The notes under the pieces were generated by a model that saw nothing but the letters and a program-made list of their open reading frames with translations, did no database searches and had not been told where the DNA came from. A stretch of DNA of 64,000 nucleotides from Actinomadura barringtoniae (GTDB taxonomy: Bacteria; Actinomycetota; Actinomycetes; Streptosporangiales; Streptosporangiaceae), in the NCBI RefSeq assembly GCF_017573505.1, contig NZ_JAGEOJ010000016.1, positions 1 to 64,000 of the forward strand. Direction: 5' to 3'. Numbering within the stretch: the stretch's first letter is position 1; every line of letters begins with the position of its first letter. The translations under genes were made by a program, and so were the position numbers. Of the stretch, positions 60,738 through 64,000 are shown piece after piece.

Positions 60738-61186
60738 CAGCGGCTGGTCTCCGAGCCGCTGTAGAAGCCGAACTTGGGGATCGCCAGGTATCCGGACGAG
60801 GTGTAGAGGGCGATGGCCTCCGGCTGGTTGATGCCGGTCTCCAGGACCATGCGCCGCCGGCCTCGTTCCAGCGCCGAACGCTCCAGGTCGGCCAGCAGGG
60901 CCCGCGCCAGACCTCGGCCGCGGGCCCGCTCGGCCACGTACATCCGCTTGAGCTCGGCGTCGCCGTCCAGGAAGTTCGGCTCGCCGTCGTGGCCGCGCCA
61001 CCCGCCGCACGCGACCGGCTCGCCGTCCAGCCAGCCGACGACGAAGTGGCCGAGCGGCGCGGTGAAGTCGGCCGGGTCGGTCGGGGTCTCGTCCTCGCTG
61101 CCGTAGCGGGCGACGTACTCCTGCTGCACCTGCGCGACCAGCCTCTTCGCGACCGGATCGTCATAGCCGCAGACCACGATCTTCAT
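60704..61186 (-). CDS. GNAT family N-acetyltransferase
   Basis: A 160-residue acetyltransferase. The acetyl-CoA loop is LKRMYVAERARGRGLARALL (about 84-103), followed by LETGINQPEAIALYTSSGY (about 115-133), which is typical of small GNATs. Substrate unknown. It starts 27 bp after the glyQS stop and is probably cotranscribed with it. Confidence 0.92.
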   Translation of the reverse strand: MKIVVCGYDDPVAKRLVAQVQQEYVARYGSEDETPTDPADFTAPLGHFVVGWLDGEPVACGGWRGHDGEPNFLDGDAELKRMYVAERARGRGLARALLADLERSALERGRRRMVLETGINQPEAIALYTSSGYLAIPKFGFYSGSETSRCYGKDLSGGLV

Positions 61187-61213
61187 GGTCGAAAGGGTAT
61201 GCGAGGTCCCCGA

Positions 61214-64000
<2,787 letters not shown>

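Overview
The window is about 70% G+C with dense short-spaced operons, GTG/TTG starts and candidate leaderless promoters. It carries a complete division and cell wall (dcw) cluster with DivIVA, SepF and YggT, so it is a chromosome segment of a filamentous-type actinobacterium. The MurE DNPR motif implies meso-diaminopimelate peptidoglycan. Members of the SAV2177-type methyltransferase and TgpA families, and the gene order, fit Streptosporangiales/Thermomonosporaceae (Actinomadura-like); this placement is inference. No tRNA, rRNA, CRISPR array, transposase or phage gene was seen.

Layout. 1-9.4 kb: dnaE (cut by the left edge), an AraC-type regulator divergent from a GNAT acetyltransferase, a chorismate mutase preceded by what looks like a complete leader-peptide attenuator, an amino-acid permease, azlC-azlD and rluD. 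9.4-15.6 kb: lspA and a DksA/TraR-like gene, divergent from ileS, which has an ultrashort-stem-I translational T-box; then a DUF1707 protein. 15.8-37.8 kb: one long minus-strand division/wall cluster, transcribed as mraZ-rsmH-ftsL-ftsI-murE-murF-mraY-murD-ftsW-murG-murC-ftsQ-ftsZ-pgeF-yggS-sepF-yggT-divIVA, followed by an unusual zinc-ribbon repeat protein. mraZ sits behind four 10-bp-phased TGGRG repeats that look like its own operator. 38.1-42.8 kb: moxR, a DUF58 gene and a tgpA-type transglutaminase. 43-48 kb: DUF3040 gene, dinB, a methyltransferase, nusB, efp and pepQ (minus strand). 48-52.6 kb: an accessory block (Tat-exported amine oxidase, LLM oxidoreductase, enoyl-CoA hydratase/isomerase, TetR regulator with three palindromic operators, small membrane protein). 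52.7-55.9 kb: the shikimate operon aroC-aroK-aroB-aroQ. 56-64 kb: a lipid-anchored or membrane-anchored protein with four DUF3558-like repeats, a SAM methyltransferase, a PaaK/CapK-like ligase, a second GNAT enzyme and an alpha-beta fused glycyl-tRNA synthetase cut by the right edge.

How the genes work together. The dcw genes make lipid II and build the septum; SepF and FtsZ form the ring, DivIVA directs polar growth, and MraZ probably controls the cluster. The aro operon makes chorismate, and the chorismate mutase at 5.3 kb drains it towards Phe/Tyr; its leader peptide reads Tyr-Phe-Gly-Phe, a direct sensor of those products.

Most novel items: the Tyr/Phe attenuator of the chorismate mutase, a 24-bp-arm palindrome present twice between convergent genes, the zinc-ribbon/VNTR protein beside divIVA, the four-fold DUF3558-like protein, and the accessory block splitting aroQ from pepQ.
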